Assembly: GCA_004210915.1 (NCBI GenBank)
Contig: SEGS01000016.1
Coordinates: 1 to 51,727 of the forward strand
Source of the DNA: Variovorax sp.
Lineage (GTDB): Bacteria > Pseudomonadota > Gammaproteobacteria > Burkholderiales > Burkholderiaceae_C
Length of the DNA stretch: 51,727 bases
Direction: 5' to 3'
The notes under the pieces are model-generated. The model had not been told where the DNA came from, searched no databases, and was given only the letters and a program-made list of their open reading frames with translations. This document shows, piece by piece, positions 26,152 to 34,544 of the stretch (the first letter of the stretch is position 1; each line of letters starts with the position of its first letter). Made by a program: the position numbers and the translations under genes.

Positions 26152-26818
26152 GTTTTTTCTCCAGGTATTTGCCGAAACAGGCCAGTGGGTACGACAGCAT
26201 GAAATAAAGCGCCAGCACCGTGCCGTAGACCAGCGCGGCCGAAAAGCCCTTGTTGCTCATGGTCTTGCCGGCGAAGGCGAGTTCGATCACGCCGATTTGG
26301 GAGGCGAGCGCGGTGTCCTTGATGAACAGCACGAAGAAGCCGAAGACCGGCGGCAGGATGATCTTCCAGGCCTGCGGCACGATCACATAGCGAAGCGTTT
26401 GGAGGTAGCCGAAGTTCAGGGTCGCGGCCGCATCCCACTGGTTCTGGTGCACGGATTCGAGCCCGCTGCGCACGATCTCGGCAATGAACGCGGTGGCGAT
26501 GAGGCAGACGCTGATCAGGGCCACGGTGAACATGTCGAGGTCGGCGTTCATGCCCTGGAAGATGAAGAACACCAGCATCAGCGTGACCAGGAAAGGAATC
26601 CGGCGGAACATCTCGGTGAACACCGCAGCTGCAATGCGAAACGGTTTTGCCGCGCCGCGCGTGGTCAAACGCAAGGCCGCGATACCGAAGCCGAGCGTGA
26701 AGCCGACGAGGCAGCCGACGGCCGACAGCAGGAAGGTCGCGCCGAGTGCCTTCGCGAAAAACAGCAGGTTGTAGTAGCTGAAAAAGCGCGGCAGCTCTTC
26801 AATGATTTGCGCCCACAT
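26129..26818 (-). CDS. Polar amino acid ABC transporter permease (HisM/GlnP-like)
   Basis: The product is 229 residues with about five membrane helices and the EAA loop region (WDAAATLNFGYLQTLRYVIVP). ATG 26818 is chosen because it overlaps the stop of the other permease as TGATG; a GTG three codons earlier (26827) also opens the frame. It pairs with the next permease to form the membrane channel. The next gene, the ATPase, overlaps its end. Confidence 0.92.
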   Translation of the reverse strand: MWAQIIEELPRFFSYYNLLFFAKALGATFLLSAVGCLVGFTLGFGIAALRLTTRGAAKPFRIAAAVFTEMFRRIPFLVTLMLVFFIFQGMNADLDMFTVALISVCLIATAFIAEIVRSGLESVHQNQWDAAATLNFGYLQTLRYVIVPQAWKIILPPVFGFFVLFIKDTALASQIGVIELAFAGKTMSNKGFSAALVYGTVLALYFMLSYPLACFGKYLEKKLAPTRNR

Positions 26819-27486
26819 CAGAACCACCTCATTTTCGCGCGAAAGAATTTCTTGCCGATCAGCGCCAGCGACCAGGTGGCCAGCAGCGTGATGATGATGT
26901 AGAAGACGGCGGCCACCGAGAACACCTCGACCGACCGGAAGGTTTCGGAGTTGATGTTGTAAGCGCGGCCGGTGAGTTCTTCAACGCCGAAGACGGCTGC
27001 CATCGACGTGCCGAGCGTCATCAGGATGAACTGGTTGGACAGCGGCGGGAACAGCACGCGCACGATGTGCGGCACGATCACATAGCGGATCATCTGCACG
27101 CGCGAAAAGCCGAGCGTCTCGGCGGCTTCGAGCTCGGGCCGGCGCACCGATTCGAAGCCTGCGCGCATGATTTCGGTGAGGTATGCACCAGCATTGAGCG
27201 TCATGCCGATCAGCACGGCCTGGTACGGCGACAACAAAATGCCGGCGTCCGGCAGCGCGAAGAAGATGAAGAAGATCTGGATCAGCTGCGGCGTGTTGGT
27301 GAAGAACACGACGTAGACGCTGACGATGCGCCGCAGCCAGCCGGGCCCGTACGCGCGCAGTGACGCGCCGACGAGGCCGATCACCATGCCTAGCGCGACC
27401 GCGAGGAAGGCGATCTGCAGGCTCAGCCAGGCACCGGCCGCGAGGTAGGGCAATCGTTCGATTACCGGTGTGAAATCGAGTTGCAT
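26818..27486 (-). CDS. Polar amino acid ABC transporter permease (HisQ-like)
   Basis: The product is 222 residues with about five membrane helices, the N-terminal HEAA-type permease pattern (AAGAWLSLQIAFLAVALGMV) and the EAA loop ELEAAETLGFSRVQMIRYVIVP. ATG 27486 (MQLDFTPV) is the start. It lies 163 bases after the binding-protein gene, with a hairpin between them, and its stop overlaps the next permease start. Confidence 0.93.
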   Translation of the reverse strand: MQLDFTPVIERLPYLAAGAWLSLQIAFLAVALGMVIGLVGASLRAYGPGWLRRIVSVYVVFFTNTPQLIQIFFIFFALPDAGILLSPYQAVLIGMTLNAGAYLTEIMRAGFESVRRPELEAAETLGFSRVQMIRYVIVPHIVRVLFPPLSNQFILMTLGTSMAAVFGVEELTGRAYNINSETFRSVEVFSVAAVFYIIITLLATWSLALIGKKFFRAKMRWF

Positions 27487-27572
27487 GGCAGTGACTGTGA
27501 CAGTGACAGGGTTGGCATCGGTGAAGGGGAAAGCAAATGAAGGCGAAAGAAAGCGAAGGAAGCGATGGTTTG

Positions 27573-27612
27573 AAAAAAGCCAAACGCCGCCGGCAGGAAC
27601 TGCCGCGGCGTC
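27573..27612 (-). terminator. Hairpin terminator/attenuator between binding protein and permease genes
   Basis: On the minus strand a GC-rich imperfect hairpin (CGCCGC-GGCAG with CTGCC-GGCGGCG) is followed by TTTGGCTTTTTT. It lies between the binding-protein stop and the permeases. Partial termination here would explain high binding protein with low permease, a common design. Confidence 0.7.
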
Positions 27613-27649
27613 GGGTCAATACCTTCTGGAAGTGAAGGTGGGTCGCGGT

Positions 27650-28498
27650 TTATTTATAGCCAGGATAAACGCGCGGGTCGCTCAGCATCGGTGCGCCGAA
27701 CCACTTCTTCCAGCGCTCGTCGATGTAGCCGTTCGCATGCAGTGTCTTGATGGCGCCGGTGAGCTTTTCGCGCAGCGCGTCGTTGCCTTTTTGCACGCCG
27801 ATGGCGCAGTAGTAGGTGTCGATCGGCGCCTCGACGATGCGCCAGTCGACCTTGTGCTTGCGCGTGTGCTCGGTCATGAAGTCCATCACATCGATCATCG
27901 CGTCGGCGCGGCCTTGCGCAATGGCGCGCACGGCGTCAGGGTAGTTGTCGAGCAGCAGCAACTGGGCCTTCGGCAGCTTTTCCTGCACCAGTTTGACCGG
28001 GGTGGAGCCGCGCACTTCGACCAGCCGGACCGCAGGGTCGTTCAGCTCCATGAAGTCCTTGTAAGGCTTGCCCCTGGTGGTCAGCACGCCCAGCACTTCG
28101 GTGTGCACGGGTACGGTGAAGTCGATGACTTTGGCGCGCTCGGCGGTGATGGTCATCGCGCCCAGCACGGCATCGATCTTGCCACTGCTGACGAAAGGAA
28201 TGCGGTCTGGCGAGCCGACCTGCACGATCTCGGCCTTGACGCCGAGGACTTCGGCGATCTTGTTGGCGATTTCAACGTCGAAACCATCGATCTGGTTCTT
28301 GTCGTTGAAGATGCCGAGCGGCGGCAGCGTCGGGTTGACGCCGAAGACGATCTTCTTGCTGGCGATGATCTCTTCGAGCGTGCGCGCCGATGCGAAGGGC
28401 GAGGTGGCGAGCAGCGCGGAACCGAGGGCGATGGAGCCCGCGATCAGCAGCGTGCGGCGTGACGTGCCCGGGGTACCTGATGCGTGTCTGTTTTTCAT
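27650..28498 (-). CDS. Polar amino acid ABC transporter substrate-binding protein
   Basis: The product is 282 residues, SBP_bac_3 family. The signal peptide MKNRHASGTPGTSRRTLLIA ends near residue 38 (ASA); SRRTLL is Tat-compatible. Typical pieces are KIVFGVNPTLPPLGIFNDKN, GFDVEIANKIAEVLGV, AVLGAMTITAERAKVIDFTVP and VEVRGSTPVKLVQE. ATG 28498 matches the signal peptide; the longer frame to 28651 runs over the promoter. It is divergent from the oxidase genes, with the candidate GntR site at 28620-28643 between them, so substrate import and oxidation are likely co-regulated. Confidence 0.93.
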   Translation of the reverse strand: MKNRHASGTPGTSRRTLLIAGSIALGSALLATSPFASARTLEEIIASKKIVFGVNPTLPPLGIFNDKNQIDGFDVEIANKIAEVLGVKAEIVQVGSPDRIPFVSSGKIDAVLGAMTITAERAKVIDFTVPVHTEVLGVLTTRGKPYKDFMELNDPAVRLVEVRGSTPVKLVQEKLPKAQLLLLDNYPDAVRAIAQGRADAMIDVMDFMTEHTRKHKVDWRIVEAPIDTYYCAIGVQKGNDALREKLTGAIKTLHANGYIDERWKKWFGAPMLSDPRVYPGYK

Positions 28499-28619
28499 GG
28501 TGGAACTCCTGGAAATGAAAAAAGTGATTGAGGCGAACTGTTGCTTGCAGCGCTGCCCACATGGCGCAATGGATGCAAGACCAGTGCCAGTTTTCAATGT
28601 GTCTTCATAAAATATTAAA

Positions 28620-28643
28620 TTGGCATACGCAATGTATACAATA
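28620..28643. promoter_or_regulatory. Candidate GntR operator between transporter and oxidase operons
   Basis: A 24-base block combines GCATACGCAA (28623-28632), also found before the GntR gene, with the palindrome TGTATACA (28633-28640). It lies 69 bases before the preferred oxidase start and 122 before the binding-protein start. Together with 24370-24381 and 24458-24471 it suggests a three-site regulon of the adjacent GntR protein. Confidence 0.6.
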
Positions 28644-28711
28644 AACTTCATGGCGTCGATACCTGCAGACCCGAACTGCGCAGGATGTCGCTTTTTTTAT
28701 CCAGAATCTCC

Positions 28712-29071
28712 ATGACAATCCCCGCCGCATTGCCTGAAACTGCGCCCACCCCATCCATTACCCCGCCGGGTGATTCGCTGCGCATCCTGAACGCGGTGAC
28801 CCGGGGCGGCGGTGTCTCGTTTTTCGTCGACGGCCAGGCCGTCCAGGCGTTTGAAGGGGAGAGCGTGGCGGCGGCGCTTTACGCCAGCGGCCGGCGCGCG
28901 CTGAGAAGCAGCCCGCGCGCTGATTTGCCGCGCGGTGTCTTCTGCATGATGGGCTCGTGCCAGGAATGCCTCGTCTGGGCCGGTGCAAAAAAGCTTCCCT
29001 CCTGCCAGTTGCCGGTGACCGCCGGGCTGGTCGTCGAGACCCTGCCTTTTCGAGAGCTGAAGCATGCCTGA
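28712..29071 (+). CDS. (2Fe-2S)-binding subunit of HcnABC/opine oxidase-like enzyme
   Basis: From ATG 28712 the product is 119 residues; ATG 28685 in frame would add nine. It is a small Fer2_4-type ferredoxin domain: VSFFVDGQAVQAFEGESVAAAL, then the Cys set GVFCMMGSCQECLVWAG with a further Cys in LPSCQLPV. In HcnA and the gamma subunit of D-hydroxyproline dehydrogenase this domain carries electrons between flavins. Its stop overlaps the next start (29064), so the subunits are coupled. Confidence 0.88.
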   Translation: MTIPAALPETAPTPSITPPGDSLRILNAVTRGGGVSFFVDGQAVQAFEGESVAAALYASGRRALRSSPRADLPRGVFCMMGSCQECLVWAGAKKLPSCQLPVTAGLVVETLPFRELKHA

Positions 29072-30527
29072 AATCATGGTTCAAAACGCTGTCAAAAATC
29101 AGGTTGACCTTCTGGTGATCGGCGCGGGTCCGGCAGGCGCGCGTGCCGCCCTGAGGGCCAAAGCCTGCGGTCTGACCGTCTTGCTGGTGGACGAAAACCA
29201 TGATGCCGGCGGCCAGGTCTGGCGCCCGATACCTGCAGGGTTCTCGCGCCGCGCAGACACGACACCGACGCCCGAAGCACGTGACGGCGATGCCTTGCGT
29301 GACGAGCTGCGCCTCGCAGGCATCCCCTGCCTGTTCGGCCACAAGGTCTGGAACATCGGCTCGAACTTTCGCTGCGACATCCTCGGCCCGTCGGGCTCGG
29401 CGAACTGGCAGCCGCGTGCGCTGCTGGTGGCGACCGGGACCACCGAGCGCGTCGTGCCTTTTCCCGGCTGGACCTTGCCCGGCGTGATGGGCCTGGCGGC
29501 GGCGACCATCCTGCTGAAATCGCAAAACATGCTGCCGGGCCACGACACCATCGTCGCCGGCAGCGGGCCCTTGTTGCTCGCGGTCGCAAACGGTATTTTG
29601 AAAGCCGGCGGGCGGGTCGCGGCGGTGATCGACCAGGCCAGCCAGGGCGAATGGCTTGGAACCCTGCCGTCTTTGCTGGGGCGTCCAGATCTTTTGTGGC
29701 AAGGCGCGAAGTGGCAACTGAAGCTGCGCCAGGCGGGCGTGCCGGTTTACTACGGCAGCGCAATCGCCTCGGTCGATGCGGACGGACAGCGCTTCACCGT
29801 GAAGGTCAAGCGCATCGACGCCGATGGCCGCGACATCGTCGGCACGCCGCTGCGCGAGCTGGCAGGCGACAGTGTCGTGGTCGGCCACGGCCTCGTGCCC
29901 GGCACCGATGTCACGCGGCTGTTGCGGGCGCGCCATCGCTATATGCGCGAGCGCGGCGGCTGGATTGCCGAGACCGATGCGGACGGCCGCACCTCTGTGC
30001 CTGGCCTTTACATTGCCGGCGACGGCGCGGGCATCGCAGGTGCCGCAGCTGCGGGCGCGCACGGCGAGCTGGCAGCGCTGGCCGTTGCGCTCGACCTCGG
30101 TGCGTTGGCACTCGATGCGAATGAAAAAGCCCGCACGGCGCTCTTGTCGCAGTGGAACAAAAGCGCACGATTCGGCCGCGCGATGGCCGGGCTGATGGCG
30201 ATGCGCGAAGGCCTGGTCGAAGGCATCACGCCCGAGACCATCGTCTGCCGCTGCGAGGACGTCACCCGCGCCGAAATCGACGATGCGGCCCGCCATGGCG
30301 CGCGCGACATGAACCAGCTCAAGGCCTGGACACGCTGCGGCATGGGCCCTTGCCAGGGGCGCACCTGCGGTGACGTCGCCGGTGCCTTGATGGCACAGCA
30401 CACCGGAAGCCGCGAAAGCGCAGGCATGTTCACCGGCCGTGCACCGCTGCGGCCGGTGTCGCTGGCTGAAGTGGCCGGTGACTACGTCTACGCAGACATT
30501 CCAATCCCGAAAGCGGCGCCGTTATGA
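29064..30527 (+). CDS. FAD-dependent oxidoreductase, HcnB/opine oxidase subunit A-like
   Basis: The product is 487 residues. An N-terminal FAD Rossmann motif (LLVIGAGPAGARAALRAKAC) is followed by DENHDAGGQVWR, a second dinucleotide fold (IVAGSGPLLLAVANGILKAG), and FAD-binding GLYIAGDGAGIAGA. The C-terminal region carries the BFD-like Cys cluster CRCEDVTRAEI...CGMGPCQGRTC for an iron-sulfur centre. An alternative ATG lies at 29076. This is the alpha subunit of three-part dehydrogenases that oxidise D-amino or imino acids, opines or glycine. Its stop overlaps the next start by ATGA. Confidence 0.9.
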   Translation: MPEIMVQNAVKNQVDLLVIGAGPAGARAALRAKACGLTVLLVDENHDAGGQVWRPIPAGFSRRADTTPTPEARDGDALRDELRLAGIPCLFGHKVWNIGSNFRCDILGPSGSANWQPRALLVATGTTERVVPFPGWTLPGVMGLAAATILLKSQNMLPGHDTIVAGSGPLLLAVANGILKAGGRVAAVIDQASQGEWLGTLPSLLGRPDLLWQGAKWQLKLRQAGVPVYYGSAIASVDADGQRFTVKVKRIDADGRDIVGTPLRELAGDSVVVGHGLVPGTDVTRLLRARHRYMRERGGWIAETDADGRTSVPGLYIAGDGAGIAGAAAAGAHGELAALAVALDLGALALDANEKARTALLSQWNKSARFGRAMAGLMAMREGLVEGITPETIVCRCEDVTRAEIDDAARHGARDMNQLKAWTRCGMGPCQGRTCGDVAGALMAQHTGSRESAGMFTGRAPLRPVSLAEVAGDYVYADIPIPKAAPL

Positions 30528-31702
30528 ACACCGCTTTCACGCCAGGCATGGTGCACGGCTCGCAAACCGCGCAGGGTTCGCGTTTTGACGCCGTCGTCAT
30601 TGGCGGCGGCGTGATGGGCTGCTCGACCGCGCTGCATCTGGCGCAGGGCGGCATGCGCGTCGCGCTCGTCGACCGCGGCCAGTTGTGCCGCGAAGCGTCG
30701 GGCGTGAACGCAGGCACGCTCACGCTGCACATGACGCGCGCAGCCCTGGTGCCCTACGCGATGCGCGCCTGGCAGATGTGGATGGACGCTGAAAAATGGC
30801 TGGGTATGGGTGTGCTCGAGACGCATGTGCCGGGCCTGACGCTGGCGTTCACCGAAGCCGAATGCGAGCTGGTCGAACTGCGCGCGAAGGCCCGCCGCGA
30901 GTTCGGCGCGCCGATCGAGGTGATCTCACCCGAGCGCGCACGCGAGATCGAACCCGGAATCCACCCTTCATTGCTGAAGGCCGGCTACTGCGAGATCGAC
31001 GGCTTCGCCAGCGCTTACCTGACAGGCCGCGCGTTTCGCCACGCACTGCTCAACGCCGGCGTTGAGGTGCTCGAAAATGCACCCGTCGAAGGCATCGATT
31101 CGAGTGACACCGGTCACGCGATCAGGTTCGCGGCGGCAAGCGGTTTGCAGCCGCTGCAGGCCACGCGCATCGTGCTCGCCGGTGGTGTGTGGATCGAGAA
31201 CATGCTGGCCTGGCTCGGCGTGAAAATCCCCATCAAGGTGCTGATCAACCAGCTCATCGTCACCGAGCGCATCCGGCCGGTCATGCGCACCGTGCTGAGT
31301 GTCGCCAACGGCTTGCTGTCGCTCAAGCAGTTCGCCAACGGCACCGTGCTGATCGGTGGCGGCTGGCAAGGCAGTGGCGACCGCGAACGCGGCGGTGTCG
31401 AGGCACGGCCCGACAACCTGGTCGGCAACATGCGCCTGGCCGCCTATGCCGTGCCTGCGCTGGCCGAAGCCCGCGTGGCGCGCATCTGGCTGGGCCTCGA
31501 AGCCGAGACCGCCGACGCAATGCCGATCATCGGCGACGTGCCCGGCGTGAAAGACGCGTTCGTCGTCGGCAGTGCGCACTCAGGCTACACCAGCGGCCCT
31601 TTCATGGGCCGGATCATGGCCCAGCACATCCTCGGCCAGCCGACTGATCTTCCGCTTTTCGATCCCGCGCGGCTGCTCGGCATGCCGATGCCGGGTGCTT
31701 GA
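30524..31702 (+). CDS. FAD-dependent oxidoreductase, DAO family (HcnC/opine oxidase subunit B-like)
   Basis: The product is 392 residues. The DAO fold starts with DAVVIGGGVMGCSTALHLAQ and the second FAD piece VALVDRGQLCREASGVNAGT. The C-terminal PIIGDVPGVKDAFVVGSAHSG and YTSGPFMGRIMAQHILG are typical of the sarcosine oxidase beta/HcnC group. It is probably the substrate-dehydrogenating subunit of the heterotrimer with the two preceding genes. The start is fixed by the ATGA overlap with the upstream gene. The substrate may be a D-amino acid, hydroxyproline isomer or opine. Confidence 0.9.
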   Translation: MNTAFTPGMVHGSQTAQGSRFDAVVIGGGVMGCSTALHLAQGGMRVALVDRGQLCREASGVNAGTLTLHMTRAALVPYAMRAWQMWMDAEKWLGMGVLETHVPGLTLAFTEAECELVELRAKARREFGAPIEVISPERAREIEPGIHPSLLKAGYCEIDGFASAYLTGRAFRHALLNAGVEVLENAPVEGIDSSDTGHAIRFAAASGLQPLQATRIVLAGGVWIENMLAWLGVKIPIKVLINQLIVTERIRPVMRTVLSVANGLLSLKQFANGTVLIGGGWQGSGDRERGGVEARPDNLVGNMRLAAYAVPALAEARVARIWLGLEAETADAMPIIGDVPGVKDAFVVGSAHSGYTSGPFMGRIMAQHILGQPTDLPLFDPARLLGMPMPGA

Positions 31703-31739
31703 AGAATCCGCCGCCCCGGCACCTCCGCAGATCGCCTCA

Positions 31740-31763
31740 CTGACAGCACTACTGACAGCACTA
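31740..31763 (+). repeat. Short tandem repeat, 12 bases twice
   Basis: CTGACAGCACTA occurs twice in tandem between the DAO gene and the DapA-family gene, with a degenerate third piece after it. No function is apparent. Confidence 0.7.
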
Positions 31764-31778
31764 CCAACAGCTTCATTC

Positions 31779-32714
31779 ATGATTCCTGACCACCCTAATC
31801 CCTTCCATGGCATCTACGCCGCCACCATTTGCCCGCTGCTGGACGACGGAGCCATCGACGAAGCGACACTCGCCCGCCACCTCGAGGCCAATGCCTTCGT
31901 ACCCGGCATGGCGGGCCTGCTGATTAACGGCCATGCTGGCGAGAACTTCACGCTGTCGCGTGAAGAGAAGCGCCGCGTCGTCGAGATTGCCTTCGAGGTC
32001 TGCGGTACGCATTCGATCCTCGTCAACGGCATCAATGCCGAGGACAGCCGTGAAGCGCAACGCCATGTTGACGACGCAAAAGCCGCCGGTGCCGATGCGG
32101 TGCTGGTCTTCCCACCGTTTTCGTGGGCGCTGTCGCAGGACGCGGACATGGCCGTCACACATCACACCGTCGCCAACGGGAATGCGCAGATGCCGCTGAT
32201 GCTCTACCAGGCCGGCGTCAATGCGGGCACCATGGCTTACCAGCCGGACGTGCTGGCGCGCCTCGCGCAATTGCCCAACGTCGTCGGCATCAAGGAAGGC
32301 AGCTGGGAAGCCGCAGCCTACGAAGCCAACCTGCGCCTCGTCAAACGTGTGGCGCCGCAGGTCGCGATGATGGCGTCGGGCGATGAACATTTGCTGACCT
32401 GTTTCGCGGTGGGCAGCCAGGGCAGCCTCGTCAGCCTGGCCTGCGTCGTGCCCGAACTCATCATTGCGCTCGAGCGCGCCTTCAAGGACAAAGACCTCGA
32501 CGAAGCGCGTCGCCTGAACGAGCGCATCTACCCGCTCGCCAAAGCCATCTACGGCACCGCGCCCGGCGGCTACGCGACCGCGCGCCTCAAGACCTGCCTG
32601 AAGCTGCTCGGCCGCATTCCGCGCGACACGATGCGCCTGCCGATGGGGCCGTTGTCGACGACCGAAGCCGGCCGCCTCGAAAAGGCGCTGGCCGAATCCG
32701 GCGTCACTGCCTGA
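31779..32714 (+). CDS. DapA-family (dihydrodipicolinate synthase-like) lyase or deaminase
   Basis: The product is 311 residues, a class I aldolase-type TIM barrel. The Schiff-base Lys172 is in VVGIKEGSW, the catalytic Tyr143 in MLYQAG, and the substrate loop is NGHAGENFTLSREE. ATG 31779 is chosen because the domain starts at FHGIYAATICPLLDDGAID; the open frame before it overlaps the DAO gene. In L-hydroxyproline catabolism a DapA homologue acts right after the three-subunit dehydrogenase as 1-pyrroline-4-hydroxy-2-carboxylate deaminase. The same gene order here suggests that chemistry or a close analogue, but the substrate is not proven. Confidence 0.88.
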   Translation: MIPDHPNPFHGIYAATICPLLDDGAIDEATLARHLEANAFVPGMAGLLINGHAGENFTLSREEKRRVVEIAFEVCGTHSILVNGINAEDSREAQRHVDDAKAAGADAVLVFPPFSWALSQDADMAVTHHTVANGNAQMPLMLYQAGVNAGTMAYQPDVLARLAQLPNVVGIKEGSWEAAAYEANLRLVKRVAPQVAMMASGDEHLLTCFAVGSQGSLVSLACVVPELIIALERAFKDKDLDEARRLNERIYPLAKAIYGTAPGGYATARLKTCLKLLGRIPRDTMRLPMGPLSTTEAGRLEKALAESGVTA

Positions 32715-32723
32715 TCGGCTGCG

Positions 32724-32747
32724 CGCCTGAACGCCTGAACGCCTGAA
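32724..32747 (+). repeat. Micro-tandem repeat CGCCTGAA three times
   Basis: Three exact 8-base units lie between the DapA-family and hydantoinase genes. Probably slippage-generated filler; no function seen. Confidence 0.7.
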
Positions 32748-32791
32748 GCCCCAAAGACTTTTCCGATTACACATTCCCGAGGAGCACCGCC

Positions 32792-34204
32792 ATGTCCCGC
32801 AAGATCATCCGCAACGGCCGCATCGTGACTGCGGTCGACGACTACATTGCCGACATCCTCGTCGACGACGGCACCATCGCCGCCATCGGCCGCAACCTGG
32901 TGGTTGGCCCCGACGTCGAATCGTTCGACGCGACGGGCCTGCTGGTGCTGCCGGGCGGCGTCGACTGCCACACGCACATGGACAACACCTTCGGCGACTC
33001 GACCACCTGCGACAGCTTCGAGTCGGGTACGCGATCGGCCGCGTTCGGCGGCACGACCACGATCGTCGACTTTGCTTTCCAGCGAAAGGACGTGACCGTG
33101 CTCGAGGCCATCGAGCGCGCGCGCGCCAAAGGGGCGGCGGGCGCCTGCATCGACTACGGTTTCCACGTCATCGTCACCGGCGTCGACGACCAGGTGCTGG
33201 CCGACATGGAGCATGCGATCCGCCATGAAGGCGTCTCGAGTTTCAAGATGTTCATGGCCTACCCAGGTTCGGTGATGGTCGACGACGCCGCGATCTTCCA
33301 GGCCATGCGCATGGTCGGCCAGCATGGCGGCATGATCGCGCTGCACGCCGAGAACGGCACCATCATCGAGCTGCTCATCAAGGAAGCACTCGCGCAAGGA
33401 CACACCGCGCCGAAATACCACGCGCTGACCCGTCCGGCCATCATGGAGGGCGAAGCCACGCACCGCGGCATCAAGCTGGCCGAGCTGGCCGAGGCGCCGG
33501 TGTACTTTGTTCACCTGTCGGCGAAAGAAGCGCTGAAGCATGTGATCGAGGCGCGCGACATGGGCGTGCCGGTCTTTGCCGAAACCTGCCCGCACTACCT
33601 CTTCTTCGACGACTCCGCGTACGACAGCGAAGACTTCGACGTCGCGCGCTACGTCATGAGCCCGCCCCTGCGCTCGAAGGACGCGCAAAACGCGTTGTGG
33701 ACGGCGTTGCGCACTGACGACTTGCAGCTCGTCTCGACCGACCACTGCCCTTTCTGCATGAAGGAAGGCCACCTCGGCAAGGTCAACCAGAAGCCATATG
33801 GCAGGGACAATTTCTCGAAGATCCCGAACGGTATTCCCGGGGTCGAGACCCGCCTGCCCACGCTGCACAACGGCGGCGTGCGCAAGGGGCGTATCTCGCT
33901 GAACCGGCTGGTCGAACTCACCTCGACCGCGCCGTCCAAGCTGTTCGGCCTGTTCCCGCGCAAGGGCACGATCGCCGTCGACAGCGACGCCGACATCGTG
34001 CTGTTCGACGATGGTGAACGCCATGTGATCACCGCGGCGACGCAGCATTCAAATACCGATTTCACGCTGTTCGAGGGCCACGAAGTGACGGGCAAGGTGA
34101 AGAAAGTTTTCCTGCGCGGCGACCTCATCGTCGACGGCGAACAGTGGCTGGGCAAGACTGGCGGCGGGCAGTTTATTTCGCGCGGCGAATCGGGCGGCTG
34201 GTAG
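32792..34204 (+). CDS. hydA: D-hydantoinase/dihydropyrimidinase
   Basis: The product is 470 residues, amidohydrolase superfamily. Metal-site residues are visible: DCHTHMD (HxH), the carboxylated Lys in SSFKMFMAYPG, His in ALHAENG, His in VYFVHLSA, and Asp in VSTDHCPF. The loop NGIPGVETRLP is typical of dihydropyrimidinases. It opens cyclic amides such as 5-substituted hydantoins or dihydrouracil to N-carbamoyl amino acids. GAGGAG lies before ATG 32792. No carbamoylase or dihydropyrimidine dehydrogenase gene is in the window. It follows the oxidase/DapA genes with a 77-base gap and probably belongs to the same operon. Confidence 0.93.
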   Translation: MSRKIIRNGRIVTAVDDYIADILVDDGTIAAIGRNLVVGPDVESFDATGLLVLPGGVDCHTHMDNTFGDSTTCDSFESGTRSAAFGGTTTIVDFAFQRKDVTVLEAIERARAKGAAGACIDYGFHVIVTGVDDQVLADMEHAIRHEGVSSFKMFMAYPGSVMVDDAAIFQAMRMVGQHGGMIALHAENGTIIELLIKEALAQGHTAPKYHALTRPAIMEGEATHRGIKLAELAEAPVYFVHLSAKEALKHVIEARDMGVPVFAETCPHYLFFDDSAYDSEDFDVARYVMSPPLRSKDAQNALWTALRTDDLQLVSTDHCPFCMKEGHLGKVNQKPYGRDNFSKIPNGIPGVETRLPTLHNGGVRKGRISLNRLVELTSTAPSKLFGLFPRKGTIAVDSDADIVLFDDGERHVITAATQHSNTDFTLFEGHEVTGKVKKVFLRGDLIVDGEQWLGKTGGGQFISRGESGGW

Positions 34205-34250
34205 GCTGCACCTGTTTGGCTGTTCCACTGTTCCAGATAGCGCCCGCGCC

Positions 34251-34502
34251 ATGCCGACTTACGACTACGACTGCGGCTCCTGCGGTCCGTTCACGGCGGT
34301 GCAGAAAATCGCCCTCTTCGATCAGCCGTCACCCTGTCCGTCCTGCGGCGCTGCTGGCGCGCGCAGCTTCGGCGTGCCGGATTCGATGCGCGGGGGCCGG
34401 CGTCTTGCTCGCGAAGGGAACCGCGATGCCGGAAGCGCGTCCCAGGCCGGTAGTTACCCGCGCATGCGGCACGCTGGCGGCGGGTGCATTTGCTGTCCGT
34501 AG
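34251..34502 (+). CDS. FmdB-type zinc ribbon protein
   Basis: The product is 83 residues. The N-terminal MPTYDYDCGSCGPFTAVQKI and the pair CGSC and CPSC are the FmdB/CxxC-CxxC regulatory zinc ribbon. A second Cys-rich end GGGCICCP is present. FmdB proteins are found next to amidohydrolase and amidase genes and are thought to be regulatory or accessory. It lies 46 bases after the hydantoinase and is probably co-transcribed. Confidence 0.85.
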   Translation: MPTYDYDCGSCGPFTAVQKIALFDQPSPCPSCGAAGARSFGVPDSMRGGRRLAREGNRDAGSASQAGSYPRMRHAGGGCICCP

Positions 34503-34544
34503 TGATTTGCTAGTTGGCGACCGTAAGCCAGTCGTCGCCTCCAT

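Noticed and set aside
28758..30401. 547-codon open frame antisense to the HcnAB-like genes
   Set aside because: The plus strand has intact FAD and Cys motifs; the antisense product shows no domain and biased composition.
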